Part shown: piece by piece, positions 1-8,582 of the stretch | How the letters are laid out: every line of letters starts with the position of its first letter | Position numbering within the stretch: position 1 is the first letter of the stretch | Assembly (NCBI RefSeq): GCF_003353015.1 | Contig: NZ_QREM01000009.1 | Span: 57,786-121,785 of the forward strand | Length of the DNA stretch: 64,000 nt | Source of the DNA: Xanthomonas arboricola | GTDB taxonomy: Bacteria; Pseudomonadota; Gammaproteobacteria; Xanthomonadales; Xanthomonadaceae | Direction of reading: 5' to 3' | Program-made: the position numbers and the translations under genes | The notes under the pieces: model-generated | Told to the model about the DNA's origin: nothing | Databases searched by the model: none | Seen by the model: only the letters and a program-made list of their open reading frames with translations

Positions 1-3000
1 GCCGGTGATCGTGCCGGTGAACACGCCATCGGCCCCCTGGTTGAACGCCAGCGTCGCGTTGTCGACGATGGTCCCCTGCAGGCTGGCGCCGTCGCCAACC
101 AGCGTGCCGGCATTGACCGTCGTGCCACCGCTGTAGCTGTTGCTGCCGTCCAGGGTCAGCGTGCCGGTGTTGGTCTTGATCAGCGCGCCGCTGCCACTGA
201 TGTCGCCGGCAAGTGTGAGGTCTGCCGGGTTGTCGACGCTCAGCGCAGCGCCGAGGGTGAGTGCATTGCCCACGGTGGCGGCAACAGGGTTGGTCAGCAC
301 CGCATCGCCGGCCACCGCCAGGGTGCCGCTGCCCAACGCGTTGTTGCTGCCGATCGACAACGTGCCATCGTTGAGCACGGTCCCGCCGGTATAGCTGTTG
401 TTGCCACTGAGCGAGAGCGTGGACGCGCCGGCCTTGATCACGCCGCCGGCACCGCTGATCGCGCCGGTCAGGGCTAGATCGTTGCTGCCGGGCAGCGTTA
501 CCGCACCGTCCAGCACCACTGCGTTGCCCACCGCCAGTGCCTGGTCGGTATCGAGGCTGGTGCCGGCGGCCGCGGTCAACGTGCCGGTGCCCAATGCCTG
601 CGCATCGCCCAGCACCAGCGTGCCGCCACCGAGCGCGGTGCCGCCGCTGTAGGTGTTGGCGGCACCCAGGATCAGCGTCCCGGTATCGAGTTTCTGCAGC
701 GTGCCGGTGCCGCCGATGCCGACATCGATGGTGCCGGTGACGCCAGGATCCACGCGGATGATGGTGGTCGCCGCATTGGCGCTCAGCGCACCGGCGCCGG
801 CATCGCTCAGCACATAGCCGTCGCTGACGAACTGGATCCCGGTGATGCCTTGCGTGCCCTGCACGCCCACGTTGCCTGCCGGGCCTGCGAAAACGGCGAA
901 GCTGTCTTGCCAGTCGCTGTTGAGCAAGCCATCGGCCGTGGTCCAGTTGGTGGGACCTGCTGCCCAGACGCCCGCGCCGCCATCGATGCTGCCATTGGCC
1001 AGCGTCTGCGCCCCATCCCAGAACTGCACGCTGGTGCCGGGTGCGGAGACCACCACGTTGACCTGCTGCGACAACGCAGTCTGCAATGCCAGCTGGCTGA
1101 GATCGATCGTGCCCGGAATCGTGCCAAAGCCCAGGCCGTTGTCGGTCAACCCACCGGTGTAATCGATCAGGCGATACACGCCATTACCGAACCCACCGAT
1201 GTCGGTGATGTTGAGCGTGCCGTCCAGGGTGAGATCGCCATTGACCGCCAGCACGCCCGTGCTGCTCGGTGCGCCGAGGAACGCATCGATCGCGGCATTT
1301 GGCGCCAGATTCAAGGTGCCGGTGGTCAACACCGCGCCACTGGTCACCACCAGGCGGCCGCCGTCGTCGACGGTGACCGGCGCGGCGACTTGGCCGCTAC
1401 CGCTCAGCGCGCCGCCCGTCGCGACGGTCACGCCACCGGTGCTGGCGAGCAGGCCGTCCACATCCAGCGTGCCTGCGGTGATCTGCGTGCTGCCGCCGAG
1501 CGCGCTGACGCCGGTGAGCTGCAGCGTGCCGGCACCCACCTTCTCCAGAGTGCCGGCGTCGCTCAAACTGCCTGCAAACGTGCTGCTGACATCGTTGACG
1601 CCCACTTGCAGGGTGTTGCCGCCAAGGATTGCGACATTGCCCTGCCCGGTCACCGCGCCCAACGCCGTCGTGCTGCCCAGCGAGAGCCCGGCACCTGCCG
1701 CGACATCCACCGCGCCGGTAGCACCCAACGCGCCAGGTGCGGCGGTTGCCAGCACGCCGGACTGCACTGCCACCGGCCCGGTGAAGCTGTTGGGACCGGA
1801 CAAGGTCAGCGTGCCCAGCCCGTTTTTGGTCAACGCACCGGCACCACTGATGGCGCCGGTCAGTGCCAGATCATCGCCACTGGCAATGGTCAGATCGGCA
1901 CCGAGAGTGACCGCGTTGCCCAGCGCCAGTGCGATGGCGTTGCTCAAGGTGGCGTTGCCCAGCACCGACAGGCTGCCGACGCCAAGCGCCGTGTTGCTGC
2001 CCACCGCCAGGGTGCCCGCGTTCAACACGCTGCCGCCGATGTAGCTGTTGGCGCTGTCGAGCGTGAGCGTGGACGCGCCGTTCTTGATCAGGCTGCCCGC
2101 ACCGCTGATCGGGCCGGACAGGCCCAGGTCGTTGCTGCCGGCCACGGTGAGCGCACCCGTGAGCGCCACCGCGTTGCCGAGCGCCACTGCCTGGTTGTTA
2201 TCGAGGCTGGTGCCGGCGGCCGCGGTCAACGTGCCGGTGCCAAGTGCCTGCGCATCGCCCAGTACCAGGGTGCCGCCGCTGAGTGCGGTGCCGCCGGTGT
2301 AGCTGTTGGCCGCATCCAGCACCAGCGTGCCGGTGTCGAGTTTTTCCACGCCACCACTGCCGGAGATCGCCACATCGATGGTGGCGGTGGCACCCGGATC
2401 CACGCGGATCGCGGTCAACGGGGCGGTCACCGCCAGCCCACCTGCGCCAGCGTCGGTCAACTGATAGCCATCGGTGACGAACTGCAGGCCACCGATGCTT
2501 TGCGTGCCCTGCACGCCCACCGCGCCGGCACTGCCGGCGAAGACCGCAAAATCGCCCTGCCAGGTGCTGTTGGCGGTGCCGTCCTGGCTGGTCCAATTGG
2601 TGGCCGCACCCCAGGTGCCGGCGCCGCCATCGACGGTGCCATTGGCGGTGGTCTGCACACCGTCCCAGAACTGCACGATGCTGCCCGGCGCGGTGACCAC
2701 CAGATTGAGCTGCTGGCCGATGGCGGTCTGCAAGGCGAGCTGGCTCAGATCCACGCTGCCGGGTATCACCCCGAATGCCAGGCCGTTATCGGTGAGCAGG
2801 CCGGTGTAGTCGATCAAGCGATACACGCCGGTGCCGAAGCCACCGAGGTCGGTGATGTTGAGCGTGCCGTCCAGGGTGAGGTCGCCGTTGACCGCGAGCA
2901 GACGCGTGTTGCTCGGCGCTGCCAATGCCACATCGAGAAACGCCCCCGGTGCCAGCGACAAACCACCCACGCTCAGCGAGGAGCCACTGGTCAATGCGAG

Positions 3001-6000
3001 CCGGCCGCCATCGCCAATGGTCACGCCACTGGCCACGTTGCCGTTGCTGCCGGTGCCGGTCAGCGTGCCGCCCAGCGCAACGTTCAACGCGCTGGTGCCG
3101 AGGCTGCCGACCACATCCAGGGTGCCGCCGCTGACCTGGGTGGCACCACCGATCACGCTGCTGCCGAGCAGGCGCACCGTGTCCACGCCGACCTTGTCCA
3201 GATTGCCGCCACCGCCCAGGCTGCCGGCAAAATCGCCGCCACCCAGCTGCAACGTGCCGCCGGTATCGGTATCGACAGTGCCGGCGCCGCTGAGCGCGGC
3301 GATCAGGCCACCGCTGCTGAGATTCAGCACCGCACCCGCTGCGACATCGACGTTGCTGGCGTTGCCGAGCGACGCGGCCGTGCCGGCCACCAGCGTGCCG
3401 GCCTGGATCGCCAGCGGGCCGGTGTAACTGTTGCTGCCGGTCAAGGTCAGGGTGCCGGCGCCGGTCTTGATCAAGTCGCCGGTCCCGCTGATGGCGCCGC
3501 TCACCAGCAGGTCCGCACCGTTGTCCACGGTGAGCGCGGCGCCCAGTGCGATGTCGTTGCCCAATGCCACGGCAACTGCATTGCTCAATGCCGCATTGCC
3601 GACGACCGACAGGCTGCCGGTGCCCAGTGCATCGGTGGCGCCGACCGCGATGGTGCCGGCGGTCAACGTGGTGCCGCCGGTGTAGCTGTTGGCCGCGTTG
3701 AGCGACACCGTGGTCGCGCCGGTCTTGACCAGACTCCCGGTGCCGCCGATCGCACCGTTCAACGCCAGATCGTTGCTGCCGATCAGCGTGAGCTGATCGT
3801 TCAACTGCAGCGTGTCGCCCAGCGTCAGTGCTGCAGTGGCATCCAGCTCGGCAGGGCCGCCGACCAGCAGGCCGCCTGCACCCAGCGCGGCGGCGTTGCC
3901 GAGCACCACACGTCCCGCATCCAGCGCAACGCCGCCGCTGAAGGTATTTGCGTTGTTCAAGGTCAGCGTGGCAGCACCTTGCTTATCGAGGCTGCCGATG
4001 CCGCTGACCACGCCATCGAGCGTGATGTCCTGCGTGCCGGGCAACGTCAACGCGCCGTTCAATGCCAGCGTATTGCCCAGGGTCACTGCGGTGGTGGCAT
4101 CCAGCGTGGTACCGGCCTGCGCAGTCAGCGTCCCCAGCCCCAGTGCGGTATCGCTGCCGACCAGCAACGCGCCGGCCTGCAATTGCACCCCGCCCACCCA
4201 GGTGTTGTCGCCATTGAGCGTGAGCGTCTGCGCGCCGTTCTTGACCAGGCTGCCGGCACCGTCGACCACGCCGTCCAGCGTGAGGTCCTGACCATCGATG
4301 CCGACTTGGCCGGCAACGTTGAGCGCGTTCTGCAAGGTCACTGCAGTGCTGGCGGTGAGCTGGGTGCCAGCGGCGGCCGCGAGCACGCCGGTGCCCAGTG
4401 CGGTGTCGCTGCCGACCACCAAGGTACCGGTGTCCAGCACGGTGCCGCCGGTGTAGAGATTGTTGCCGGTGAGGGTGAGCGCACCGGCGCCCTGCTTGAT
4501 CAGGCTGCCTGCGCCACCGACGATGCCGGCGATGCCGAGGTCGTTGTTGCCGGTGAGCGAGAGCGCGCCGTTCAAGGCAAGCGTGTTGCCGATGGTGGTG
4601 GCGGTGGTGGCCTGCAACTGCGTGCCGTCGGCTGCAGTCAGCACGCCGGTGCCCAGGGCTGCGCCGTTGCCGATCAGCAACGCGCCTGCATTGAGATCCA
4701 CGCCACCGGCAAAGCTGTTCGGTCCACCCAGCGCGAGTGTGGCGCCGCCATCCTTGATCAGCCCGCCCACACCGCTGACCACCCCATTGAGCGCAAGATC
4801 CTGGCTGCCGCCGAGCTGCAGGTCCGCTTCCAGCGCCACGTCGTTGCCGACGATGCGCGCCGCGGTGCTGTCGAGCAGGCCGCCGCCGACGGTCAGGCCG
4901 CCAAGGCCCAACGCCGTATCGCTGCCCAGGATCAGGCTGCCCGCACTCAGGCGCGTGCCACCGACATAGCCGTTGTTGCCTGCCACGGTCAGGCTGGCAG
5001 GACCGAGCTTGTCCAGGCTGCCTGCGCCGGTGATCGTGCCGTTGAGGGTGAGCGCGTTGCTGCCGCCCACATCCACCGCCCCCGCCAGTGCAATCGCATT
5101 GGCAAGCGTGCTCACTGTTGCCGTATCCAACGTGGTCCCGGCGGCAGCATTGAGTGCGCCGACACCCAGTGCGGTATCGCTGCCGACGACCAGCCGGCCC
5201 GCGTTGAGCGCGGTGCCGCCGCTGTACAGGTTGTTGCCGCTCAGGGTGAGATCGCCAGCGCCGGCCTTGACGATGCCGCCGGTACCGCTGACGTCACCGC
5301 TCAGGCCCAGTGCCGGCGTGCCGTTGAGCGTCAGCGCACCGCTGGTCAGTGCAACCGCATTGTTCAACGTGGTGGCTGCGGTGTTTTGCAGCGCCGCGTT
5401 GCCGGTGACGTTCAACGCCCCCGTGCCCAGTGCCGTGCCGCTGGCCAGCTGCAAGGTGCCGGCGTTGAGATCGGTGCCGCCGGCATAGGTGTTCAGGCCG
5501 CCAAGTGTCAGGGTGCCGGTGCCGAGTTTGTTCAACACACCAGTGCCGCCGATTGCGCCGGTCAGCGTCAACGCGTTGCCGCTGCTGCCCACGCCCAGCG
5601 TTCCGTTGAGCGCGAGCGTATTGCCCAGGGTCGCTGCAGTGCTCGCATCGAGTTCACCGCCGTTGGCGGTCAGCGTGCCGGTGCCCAGTGCGGCGTCGGC
5701 ACCGACCACCAGCCGGCCGGTGCCCAGCGTGGTACCGCCGGTGTAGGCATTGTTGCCGGTCAAGGTGAGGTCGCCCACGCCGCTCTTGGTCAGACTGCCG
5801 CCGCCGTTGATGGCACCGCTCAGTGTCAGCGCCTGCGCGCCGGTCCAGTTCAACGGCCCGGCGAGGCTGATGCCGTTGGCCACGGTCAGCGGTGCACTGC
5901 TGCCGAGGCTGGACGCGCCGGTGACATTCAGGGCGCCGCTGCCCAATGCGCCGGCCGTACCGAGCTGCAAGGTGCCCGAGGCCAGCGTGGTACCGCCGGC

Positions 6001-7824
6001 AAAGGTGTTGACGCCGTTGAGCGCCAGCGTACCGGTGCCGGTCTTGTTGATGCCGCCTGCGCCGGCAAGTGTTCCGGTCAGGGTCAGCGCGTTGCCGCTG
6101 CCACCCAGGCCCAGCGTATTGGTCAGTGCAACGTTGTTGGCCAGGGTCAGCGGGGCGCTGGTCTCCAGTTGCCCGCCGGCAGCTGTCACCGTGCCCGCAC
6201 CAAGCGCCGTGTTCGTTTCGATCAGCAGCGTCCCCGCAGCCAGCGTCGTGCCGCCTGCATAGGTATTGCTGCCGCCCAGGGTGAGCGTACCGTTACCGAT
6301 CTTGTTCAGCGCGCCGGCGCCGCTGATGTCGCCACCAAGCCGCAGGGTGTTGGCACCGCCGATACCGATGAAATCGCTGAGCACGAAAGCATTCGGCAGG
6401 TTGACCGCAGCACTCGAAAGGAGGCTGCCCGCAGCGGCGTTGACGGTGCCCGTTCCCAATGCGCTATTGGTGCCCACGGTCAGCGCGCCACCGAGCAGGT
6501 TGACGCCACCGCTGAAGGTATTGGTGCCGGTCACGCCCAACGCAGCGGTCCCGGTCTTGGTCAGCGCGCCGGTGCCGGCGATGGGGCTGGTAACCGTCAG
6601 CGCATTGGCACCCTGCAAGGTCAGGCCACCTGCGCCCAGCGTGATGCCGCCGGCAGGCGACAGGCTCAGGCCGGCGGCCGTCGCCTCCAGCGCACCGCCG
6701 TTGGCGGTGATGGCGGTGCCGAGCTGCGCAGGATTGGCGAACTGCAATACGCCGCCATTGAGTGCGCTGCTGCCGAAGTTGCTCCCGCCTCCCACCGACC
6801 AGGTGCCGCTGTTGACGCGCAGGCTGCCGAAATTGATGTACTGCGCGGTGCTGAGCGTTCCGACGCCGGTGCTGCCGCTGCCGGTTCCGGCGGCCGAATT
6901 CTGCAGGATCAGCGTATTGGTGCCGCCTGCACCGCCATCCACCACGCCGGTCTGCGCAAAGTTCAGCAAGCCGTTGGGACCCAGCAGTTCGAGCGCCAGC
7001 CCGCCGCCGCTGTTGACGCTGCCACCCGTCACGGCGGTGAAGCTGTTGGTGCTGCCCGCCCCCATCGACACGCTGCCGTTGATGGTGCCGGAGTTGACGA
7101 AGCTGTTGCCGGTGGCCGAACTCTGGAAGCCCACGCGCCCGTTGATGGTGCCCGTGTTGACCGCATTGACGGTGCCGCCGCCGCTGACCGCAATCACCGG
7201 CGTATCGGCACCCAGGATCGACAGGTTCAACAACGCACGGCTATCGATCAGGCCGGCGTTGTTGATCTGCACGACGCCGTTGCTGGCCGAAGTGATGCCA
7301 AGCGCCATGCCGTCGAGGTTGAGCAGGTTCGCCCCCAGCAGGCCGCCGGTGCCGTAAATCGTGCCGGTGGCGAGATTGTTGGCGGTCACCGCGGTGGAAC
7401 TGGCGTTGCCCATGGTGACGCCGGTGCTCAACACCGACAGCAACCCGAGTACCGAAGGATCGATGGTGCCGCTGTTGTTGAGCGTGGCATTGGTGCCACT
7501 GAGCGCAATGGCGGTGCCACCCAGCAGCCCGGCGGTCATTTGCGTGCCTGCGGCGACGTTGACCGTCAGGTTGTTTGCGCCGCTGGCGAAGCTGTTGCTG
7601 ACGATTGGCAGCCCCGTGCAGGTGACGGTTGCACCCGCTGCGGGGAGCGCAGGTGTGCATGCTCCCCAGGCCAGCATCGGTGCGGCGGCTCCCACCGCCA
7701 GGACGACAAGGCGCGACACGCTGCGGCGGGTTGACCCGGGTTTGCGTCGCCGACGCACCAGTTCGTGCGTGACGACCCAGTTGCCGATTGCCGCGTTCCA
7801 GACCAGCGCAAATGCACGATTCAT
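1..7824 (-). CDS. giant repetitive autotransporter adhesin, N-terminal 2608 codons (partial, continues past left edge)
   Basis: Starts at ATG 7824 behind a GGGGGAA ribosome site and stays open to base 1 in one frame. Residues 1-26 (MNRAFALVWNAAIGNWVVTH...) match the extended signal peptide region (ESPR) of type V autotransporters. A basic stretch, a hydrophobic core and an AWG/A-type cleavage region near residue 53 follow. The rest is Gly/Thr/Asn/Leu-rich passenger built from autotransporter-associated beta-strand repeats (L.KTGTGTLTL.G.NTY.GGT...GTL..G...ALG) of about 85-86 residues, at least 12 in tandem between 3.6 and 6.5 kb. Two longer modules containing VYRLIDYTG and FWDG recur 1647 bp apart. 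The family is secreted to the outer membrane through a C-terminal beta-barrel, which must lie left of the window. Likely role: surface adhesin or biofilm factor (inference). No disulphide-forming cysteines were seen beyond the N-terminus. Confidence 0.9.
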   Translation of the reverse strand, partial: MNRAFALVWNAAIGNWVVTHELVRRRRKPGSTRRSVSRLVVLAVGAAAPMLAWGACTPALPAAGATVTCTGLPIVSNSFASGANNLTVNVAAGTQMTAGLLGGTAIALSGTNATLNNSGTIDPSVLGLLSVLSTGVTMGNASSTAVTANNLATGTIYGTGGLLGANLLNLDGMALGITSASNGVVQINNAGLIDSRALLNLSILGADTPVIAVSGGGTVNAVNTGTINGRVGFQSSATGNSFVNSGTINGSVSMGAGSTNSFTAVTGGSVNSGGGLALELLGPNGLLNFAQTGVVDGGAGGTNTLILQNSAAGTGSGSTGVGTLSTAQYINFGSLRVNSGTWSVGGGSNFGSSALNGGVLQFANPAQLGTAITANGGALEATAAGLSLSPAGGITLGAGGLTLQGANALTVTSPIAGTGALTKTGTAALGVTGTNTFSGGVNLLGGALTVGTNSALGTGTVNAAAGSLLSSAAVNLPNAFVLSDFIGIGGANTLRLGGDISGAGALNKIGNGTLTLGGSNTYAGGTTLAAGTLLIETNTALGAGTVTAAGGQLETSAPLTLANNVALTNTLGLGGSGNALTLTGTLAGAGGINKTGTGTLALNGVNTFAGGTTLASGTLQLGTAGALGSGALNVTGASSLGSSAPLTVANGISLAGPLNWTGAQALTLSGAINGGGSLTKSGVGDLTLTGNNAYTGGTTLGTGRLVVGADAALGTGTLTANGGELDASTAATLGNTLALNGTLGVGSSGNALTLTGAIGGTGVLNKLGTGTLTLGGLNTYAGGTDLNAGTLQLASGTALGTGALNVTGNAALQNTAATTLNNAVALTSGALTLNGTPALGLSGDVSGTGGIVKAGAGDLTLSGNNLYSGGTALNAGRLVVGSDTALGVGALNAAAGTTLDTATVSTLANAIALAGAVDVGGSNALTLNGTITGAGSLDKLGPASLTVAGNNGYVGGTRLSAGSLILGSDTALGLGGLTVGGGLLDSTAARIVGNDVALEADLQLGGSQDLALNGVVSGVGGLIKDGGATLALGGPNSFAGGVDLNAGALLIGNGAALGTGVLTAADGTQLQATTATTIGNTLALNGALSLTGNNDLGIAGIVGGAGSLIKQGAGALTLTGNNLYTGGTVLDTGTLVVGSDTALGTGVLAAAAGTQLTASTAVTLQNALNVAGQVGIDGQDLTLDGVVDGAGSLVKNGAQTLTLNGDNTWVGGVQLQAGALLVGSDTALGLGTLTAQAGTTLDATTAVTLGNTLALNGALTLPGTQDITLDGVVSGIGSLDKQGAATLTLNNANTFSGGVALDAGRVVLGNAAALGAGGLLVGGPAELDATAALTLGDTLQLNDQLTLIGSNDLALNGAIGGTGSLVKTGATTVSLNAANSYTGGTTLTAGTIAVGATDALGTGSLSVVGNAALSNAVAVALGNDIALGAALTVDNGADLLVSGAISGTGDLIKTGAGTLTLTGSNSYTGPLAIQAGTLVAGTAASLGNASNVDVAAGAVLNLSSGGLIAALSGAGTVDTDTGGTLQLGGGDFAGSLGGGGNLDKVGVDTVRLLGSSVIGGATQVSGGTLDVVGSLGTSALNVALGGTLTGTGSNGNVASGVTIGDGGRLALTSGSSLSVGGLSLAPGAFLDVALAAPSNTRLLAVNGDLTLDGTLNITDLGGFGTGVYRLIDYTGLLTDNGLAFGVIPGSVDLSQLALQTAIGQQLNLVVTAPGSIVQFWDGVQTTANGTVDGGAGTWGAATNWTSQDGTANSTWQGDFAVFAGSAGAVGVQGTQSIGGLQFVTDGYQLTDAGAGGLAVTAPLTAIRVDPGATATIDVAISGSGGVEKLDTGTLVLDAANSYTGGTALSGGTLVLGDAQALGTGTLTAAAGTSLDNNQAVALGNAVALTGALTVAGSNDLGLSGPISGAGSLIKNGASTLTLDSANSYIGGSVLNAGTLAVGSNTALGVGSLSVLGNATLSNAIALALGNAVTLGADLTIASGDDLALTGAISGAGALTKNGLGTLTLSGPNSFTGPVAVQSGVLATAAPGALGATGAVDVAAGAGLSLGSTTALGAVTGQGNVAILGGNTLQVGVNDVSSTFAGSLSDAGTLEKVGAGTLQLTGVSALGGSTQITAGTLDVDGLLASTGGVTVATGGALSGSGQVAAPVTVDDGGRLVVTSGAVLTTGTLNLAPNAAIDAFLGAPSSTGVLAVNGDLTLDGTLNITDIGGFGNGVYRLIDYTGGLTDNGLGFGTIPGTIDLSQLALQTALSQQVNVVVSAPGTSVQFWDGAQTLANGSIDGGAGVWAAGPTNWTTADGLLNSDWQDSFAVFAGPAGNVGVQGTQGITGIQFVSDGYVLSDAGAGALSANAATTIIRVDPGVTGTIDVGIGGTGTLQKLDTGTLILGAANTYSGGTALGGGTLVLGDAQALGTGTLTAAAGTSLDTDQALAVGNAVVLDGAVTLPGSNDLALTGAISGAGGVIKAGASTLSLSGNNSYTGGTVLNDGTLSIGSNNALGSGTLAVAGDAVLTNPVAATVGNALTLGAALSVDNPADLTLAGDISGSGALIKTNTGTLTLDGSNSYSGGTTVNAGTLVGDGASLQGTIVDNATLAFNQGADGVFTGTITG
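140..3431 (-). repeat. duplicated supermodule of about 1.65 kb inside the autotransporter
   Basis: Matching landmarks recur at a constant in-frame offset. The stretch starting gtcggtgatgttgagcg is at 1201 and again at 2848 (offset 1647 bp, 549 codons). Beta-strand repeat units at 140, 1790 and 3431 are spaced about 1641-1650 bp. Each supermodule has several short beta-strand repeats plus one non-repeat insert (YRLIDYTG ... FWDG ... TNWT...). A further copy may lie left of the window. Confidence 0.8.
3660..6530 (-). repeat. tandem array of about 258-bp PATR (beta-strand) repeats
   Basis: The coding equivalent of N-x-Y-x-G-G-T appears on the minus strand near 3676, 3930, 4190, 4450, 4700, 4960, 5220, 5480, 5735, 5995, 6250 and 6510. 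That is a period of 255-260 bp, or 85-86 residues. The copies are diverged rather than identical, so this is an old protein-level repeat, not a recent DNA amplification. Confidence 0.85.
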
Positions 7825-8582
7825 TTTATTCCCCCTGTAGTGCCGTGCAGAGACTGACGCGCACACGGACGCGCTCTCCAACAGCAGAAAGTTGATTTAC
7901 TGTCGAGCCGGTTTAAAGCAGCTTATTCCGCGGTCAATCCGCACCCGTTATGGATGAGTACGTTTAATACCATTGCATGGCGATAATATTGGGAGATTAA
8001 TAGAAAAATCGCCATGCCTGAAACCGTGATTAATATCACTAACCGAAAAACTCTCCATGACACACGTCAAAACTGTCGACTGGTTTGCTCGTGATCGCCA
8101 CAGGGGCCCGCCACGTCATGCAGACGGGACCGCAGCCCATGCGTGGCAGGCATGGCGGGGCAAGCAGAGAGCTTGCCGGCTTCAGGGTGGAGATAATCGG
8201 ATGAGCCCGGATTATTCAGGGCAATCTGGTCCGGCGATTTCGATGCTAGCGAACCGAGCCATTTTGACCGCACTTTCGATTTGCAATGTTGCAGCGCAGA
8301 AGGCTTTTTCTCATCGGCATGGAGCGGCCGGCACATTAATGAGTTCGCCTTCACCATTAAGACCACCGCCGGCTGTCGACGCCGGTCACCGAATACGGTA
8401 TTTGTGTGCGACCGTCCGGCGGGTCCGGTTTATTGTCGCGCTCGATCACCGGCGACGGGTTTAACGGGACATGCTGGATTATTCAGAAACGTTTTATCGG
8501 CAGTCGGTCGTCACCTGTCGATGACCCCGGTTTGTTTCTAGTAGCCATGCAGTGTGTGATCTTCAACACGGAACCTGACGAC
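7825..8582. other. 750-bp divergent intergenic region, AT-rich in its left third
   Basis: Between the adhesin start and the EAL gene there is no convincing ORF. The part from about 7900 to 8060 is clearly richer in A/T than the surroundings (TTTAATACC, AATATTGGGAGATTAAT, GATTAATATCACT) and probably holds the adhesin promoter. On the minus strand a weak TTGACC and TTAAAC pair occurs near 7915-7945, too poor to call. The right part has normal GC. Confidence 0.4.

Noticed and set aside
140-6262. Regular repeats considered as CRISPR or satellite DNA
   Set aside because: Period about 258 bp with diverged units that keep the reading frame; no short identical repeats or spacers.
850-7734. 2294-codon plus-strand ORF antisense to the autotransporter
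   Set aside because: It has no family motif and a composition (Ala, Gln, Arg, Gly) typical of the reverse frame of repetitive GC-rich coding sequence. The minus strand shows ESPR and a perfect repeat frame open for all 7824 bases.
8551-8567. Possible CRP/Clp site TGTGA-N6 near the EAL gene start
   Set aside because: The second half-site (ACACG) matches poorly and the position overlaps possible start codons.
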